From Autumnicola tepida (GTDB lineage: Bacteria > Bacteroidota > Bacteroidia > Flavobacteriales > Flavobacteriaceae): a DNA stretch of 64,000 nt. The translations under genes were made by a program, and so were the position numbers. The notes beneath the pieces were generated by a model. That model saw only the letters and a program-made list of their open reading frames with translations, ran no database searches and was not told where the DNA came from. Positions 61,504-64,000 of the stretch are shown here, piece after piece (position 1 is the stretch's first letter; each line of letters starts with the position of its first letter). The DNA is taken from the NCBI RefSeq assembly GCF_031846485.1, contig NZ_JAVRHQ010000001.1, forward strand, positions 124,001-188,000, in the 5' to 3' direction.

Positions 61504-61878
61504 ATGTCTAATAAAAAGGTTTTAATTACAACTGTCTACAGTGAAATATCTCACTTAGATTATCTTTTTATCCTATACATAAAACAACTTCGAGAAAGGA
61601 ATAATTGGACTCAACAAGACTTAAGCAAAAAGATGGGAGTCTCAAAAAGTTTTGTAGGTAATGTTGAATCATTTATCCAACGCCATAAATATAGTATTAG
61701 ACATCTAGGTCTTTTAGCAAAAGCATTTCGCTATAAATCGGTAGCAAATCTATTTGACTTTCCAGCTCCAGATTATGATATGATAAAATTGACATTAAAA
61801 GTTACCCGCGTTATTCAAGATAGCGGAAAGGTTAGGAATAAGTCGGTAGAGGTTGTGAAGGTGGAGCCGATTGAATAG
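61504..61878 (+). CDS. XRE-family helix-turn-helix regulator
   Basis: 124 residues. The HTH is 'RNNWTQQDLSKKMGVSKSF' (~residues 36-54), followed by a helix pair ('GLLAKAFRYKSVANLFDFP'). The C-terminal ~45 residues are a strand-rich tail of unknown role. Probably a repressor of nearby genes or of the mobile element. It starts a different gene neighbourhood, low in G+C. Confidence 0.85.
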   Translation: MSNKKVLITTVYSEISHLDYLFILYIKQLRERNNWTQQDLSKKMGVSKSFVGNVESFIQRHKYSIRHLGLLAKAFRYKSVANLFDFPAPDYDMIKLTLKVTRVIQDSGKVRNKSVEVVKVEPIE

Positions 61879-61998
61879 TGATGTGCGAGATTTTGTATTT
61901 TTGTCTTAACTCTCACAACCGTGCGAGTATTAAAAACGAGCAGATTATCCTTCAATAAAAAATTTTATATTTAAATTTCCATAAAGAATTCATTTTAG

Positions 61999-62907
61999 AT
62001 GAAAGAAGAAAAATCTTATTCCCGGAAGGAAATAAATGAGATATTTAGCCAAAATGGACTTGATTTTAATTTCGAAGAATTATTGAATCTAGATTCAGAC
62101 ATAATATGGTGGAAAAAACTAAGCTACGATTGGAAAATTATTATGCTTTATAATCACAATTATGAATATAGGTTTTTTACCAGTGGGAGAATAAAAGACT
62201 TCAATTCAGTACTAGATGAAATTAAACAATACAACAAATTTGAACTAAAAAAGTTCATTGATGAACTAAAAGAAATCAAAGATTGTTTTTTTAATTTTGA
62301 TACGAGCCTTTTGATAACTGATTTTAAACCATTGGAAAACTTTTTGAGAATTGAAAGGTTATTTTTAAATGGTATGAGGTGCTGTAATTTAGAAACTATG
62401 CCAACTTTAGAAAGTGTAAAGTTTTTAGATGCTAAAAACTCAGCGTTAAATTCTCTTTTAAATATTTCAAAATTCAAAAATTTGGAACATCTGGATATTC
62501 ATAATACACATATATCTAATTTAAACGGAATTGAAGAACTTAAAAAATTGAATTTTTTAAATGCAAGTAATACTGATATTGATTCACTAAATGGATTAGA
62601 AAATCTTAAAAATCTAAAATATCTATCAATATTTCGGACTGAAATTAAAAATTTAGATGCAATAAGAAAACTTGAAAATCTTCGTACTATTTACGCGTAT
62701 TCAACTAATATTAGGGATTTAAATAAGTTAGCCGAATTAAAGAGCCTTGTAAAAATTAATATTAATAATACTTCGATTAACGATCTATTACCATTAAAAG
62801 AAAACCATAATTTACAAGAGGTTGCTGCTAAGGGAACAAATGTAACTCTAGAAAATGCAGAAAAATTAAATGCTTTGATGCCCGGAACAATTATTTTACT
62901 ACAATAA
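61999..62907 (+). CDS. Leucine-rich repeat protein
   Basis: 302 residues. N-terminal ~110 residues without known domain, then at least seven LRRs of ~21-22 residues (for example 'KNLEHLDIHNTHISNLNGIEE', 'NLKYLSIFRTEIKNLDAIRK'), of the internalin-like 'L..L..T.I..L..L' type. No signal peptide, so cytoplasmic. The repeats are regular and AT-rich. Possibly an interaction or immunity protein. Confidence 0.85.
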   Translation: MKEEKSYSRKEINEIFSQNGLDFNFEELLNLDSDIIWWKKLSYDWKIIMLYNHNYEYRFFTSGRIKDFNSVLDEIKQYNKFELKKFIDELKEIKDCFFNFDTSLLITDFKPLENFLRIERLFLNGMRCCNLETMPTLESVKFLDAKNSALNSLLNISKFKNLEHLDIHNTHISNLNGIEELKKLNFLNASNTDIDSLNGLENLKNLKYLSIFRTEIKNLDAIRKLENLRTIYAYSTNIRDLNKLAELKSLVKININNTSINDLLPLKENHNLQEVAAKGTNVTLENAEKLNALMPGTIILLQ

Positions 62908-63008
62908 ATACTTACAACAGAGCGGTTCATCGCAAATATCCGGTACCGTTAGAAAGAAAATAATTAACTTGACAAACAAACCTATACTAAGCCGACAAAT
63001 CAGTTACT

Positions 63009-63047
63009 CCGCCAACATGCGATAACCGAGACCATTGGCGGTAATTT
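63009..63047 (+). terminator. Hairpin after the LRR gene, probable terminator
   Basis: CCGCCAA (63009-63015) pairs perfectly with TTGGCGG (63035-63041), followed by TAATTTTT. The 19-base loop is long. The half-repeats resemble those flanking small cassettes, but no integron-type recombinase is seen. Confidence 0.5.
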
Positions 63048-63095
63048 TTGTCATTCTTTATTATTAAATAGTTGAATTTTAAAATCAAATAATTA

Positions 63096-63455
63096 ATGGG
63101 AAAAATTGGCAGACCTCAGAATGAAGTTAATGCTATGAAATACGAAAATTTTCTCAAGAGAGGTTTTCGATTCAATAGAAGAGTAAGTAGAGCAAGTAAG
63201 AGTGAATTGATTAATTTGATAAATTGTGAAAATGGAATCAAACATACATTCCTACCAAATAGAGAGAAACAATTATCTGAGATAAAAGGTAGATTAATAA
63301 AAGCTATTGAATTAATTATAAAAAATAATCATTTGGATAAGATTAACGAGAAAGCGTTAAGTGATTTATCCATAGAAGTAAATAATGCTAATTCATCATC
63401 AGATATTAATAAAATTGTAGAATCTGGATTATATTTTTCACAAGAAAATAAATAG
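63096..63455 (+). CDS. Hypothetical protein (119 aa)
   Basis: 119 residues, basic and helical, starting MGKIGRPQNEVNAMKYENF. The C-terminal half ('IKGRLIKAIELIIKNNH') looks like an amphipathic helix. AT-rich like its neighbours. No domain recognised. Followed after ten bases by the 76-residue gene. Confidence 0.55.
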   Translation: MGKIGRPQNEVNAMKYENFLKRGFRFNRRVSRASKSELINLINCENGIKHTFLPNREKQLSEIKGRLIKAIELIIKNNHLDKINEKALSDLSIEVNNANSSSDINKIVESGLYFSQENK

Positions 63456-63465
63456 CAAAAAATAT

Positions 63466-63696
63466 ATGGAATTTGACATAACAGATATTGATAAAAAACT
63501 ACTTATAAGGACATTATTAGCACACTCTGAACCAATTGGATTGGGGAAGGCAGAATATAATACTCGAAAATCTCATCGAGAAATCGTTGATGGAATATCG
63601 GATCAAGAATGTGATTATTTATTAAGCGAATTTAATCATTCTTCAGAAAAACCTTCAACATTTGGAATTCTAGATTATCATATGGGAAACCGATGA
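63466..63696 (+). CDS. Hypothetical protein (76 aa)
   Basis: 76 residues, acidic/neutral (MEFDITDIDKKLLIRTLL...). No family recognised. The stop overlaps the next start (ATGA at 63693), showing translational coupling within a small gene cluster. Confidence 0.55.
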   Translation: MEFDITDIDKKLLIRTLLAHSEPIGLGKAEYNTRKSHREIVDGISDQECDYLLSEFNHSSEKPSTFGILDYHMGNR

Positions 63697-63785
63697 AACT
63701 TAACTTTTTTCGAAAACAGAATGGACAAGTAATAGTAAGTTCAGATGACTATGATACTCGAAATGGAAGATATAGATTCTTATAA
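63693..63785 (+). CDS. Very short gene or truncated fragment (30 aa)
   Basis: ATG 63693 to TAA 63785: MKLNFFRKQNGQVIVSSDDY.... It overlaps the previous stop by four bases (ATGA) and the next frame opens four bases after its stop. This may be a genuine short peptide or the start of a gene broken by a stop. Confidence 0.35.
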   Translation: MKLNFFRKQNGQVIVSSDDYDTRNGRYRFL

Positions 63786-63788
63786 GCT

Positions 63789-64000
63789 ATGCTAAATACA
63801 TTTCATTTAGATGAAATAAAAATCACTAAAAAGGGATATCAACAATTCGTAATGACGGATTTACCAAGTGAATTAGAAAGAAATAAAGAAGAAAAAAAGT
63901 TATTTAGAGATTTACTAAGAAATTTGACCGAAAAAAAAGAAAATTTTGGAAAATACTGGGAATTTGACCTTGAAAAGGTTGATTACACACCATCAATTAT
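63789..64000 (+). CDS. Hypothetical protein, cut by window end
   Basis: ATG 63789, open to the window edge (70 residues seen: MLNTFHLDEIKITKKGYQQF...). Charged, helical, AT-rich. No domain recognised. Part of the same run of small genes. Confidence 0.45.
   Translation, partial: MLNTFHLDEIKITKKGYQQFVMTDLPSELERNKEEKKLFRDLLRNLTEKKENFGKYWEFDLEKVDYTPSI

Overview
The window looks like part of a chromosome of a marine-type flavobacterium (Bacteroidota, Flavobacteriaceae). The support is low G+C, a SusC/SusD pair, a CTnDOT-type tra gene set (traE-F-G-I-J-K-M-N, rteC), -7 promoter boxes of the TAnnTTTG type, and several small families typical of flavobacteria. Nothing in the sequence fixes the genus.

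Layout. (1) 1-2370: ordinary chromosome, with the end of an ABC-F ATPase gene, two small genes and an initiator tRNA-Met. (2) 2420-24744: a long, almost entirely + strand heavy-metal and ion homeostasis island. It holds a CzcA/CusA-type RND pump fused to its own outer-membrane channel, the periplasmic adaptor, a PII-like protein, two Fur-family regulators, a P1B-4-type metal ATPase, a CDF-like transporter, NhaA, a Na+/Ca2+ exchanger-like protein, an APC permease, an extra LspA, an extra lipoamide dehydrogenase, a bestrophin, an MgtC-like protein, a universal stress protein and several small SpoIIAA/STAS-like proteins. (3) 25121-28883: a junction rich in insertion sequences, with an IS256-family element and an IS110-family recombinase gene. 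The recombinase gene is preceded by two hairpins of shared core and different outer stems that resemble a bridge RNA. (4) 28916-50988: the backbone of an integrative conjugative element (ICE): ssb, a RadC/JAB protein, a candidate oriT, mobilization proteins and coupling ATPase on +; the tra operon on -; then replication/excision-type genes and rteC on -. No integrase is visible.

A defence island (42925-48053) sits inside the ICE. A type II 'short' CBASS operon on - encodes a CD-NTase, a stand-alone E2-like protein and a patatin-like phospholipase. Two short genes precede it and a 14-bp-stem hairpin separates them from the CD-NTase. Divergently on + lies a three-gene cassette: an ECF-like sigma factor, a 101-aa basic protein and an ImmA/IrrE metallopeptidase. 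A perfect inverted repeat lies in the shared intergenic region. I consider this sigma/peptidase/CBASS arrangement the best candidate for an undescribed regulatory system.

(5) 51104-60408: a cargo module with a STAS-like protein and an AraC-family regulator, a small secreted DUF6520-like protein, and a convergent susC-susD-M16 peptidase operon. Two 30-bp imperfect direct repeats lie upstream of the regulator operon and of the DUF6520 gene, probably regulator sites. (6) 60409-64000: about 1.1 kb of sequence rich in inverted repeats, including a probable minus-strand structured RNA ending in a stem and U-run, then an XRE regulator, a leucine-rich repeat protein and a run of small unknown genes cut by the window end.

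The simplest reading is one large mobile element, possibly integrated next to tRNA-fMet, carrying metal resistance, anti-phage defence and a nutrient or peptide uptake module. The integration site and the right end cannot be proven from this window.
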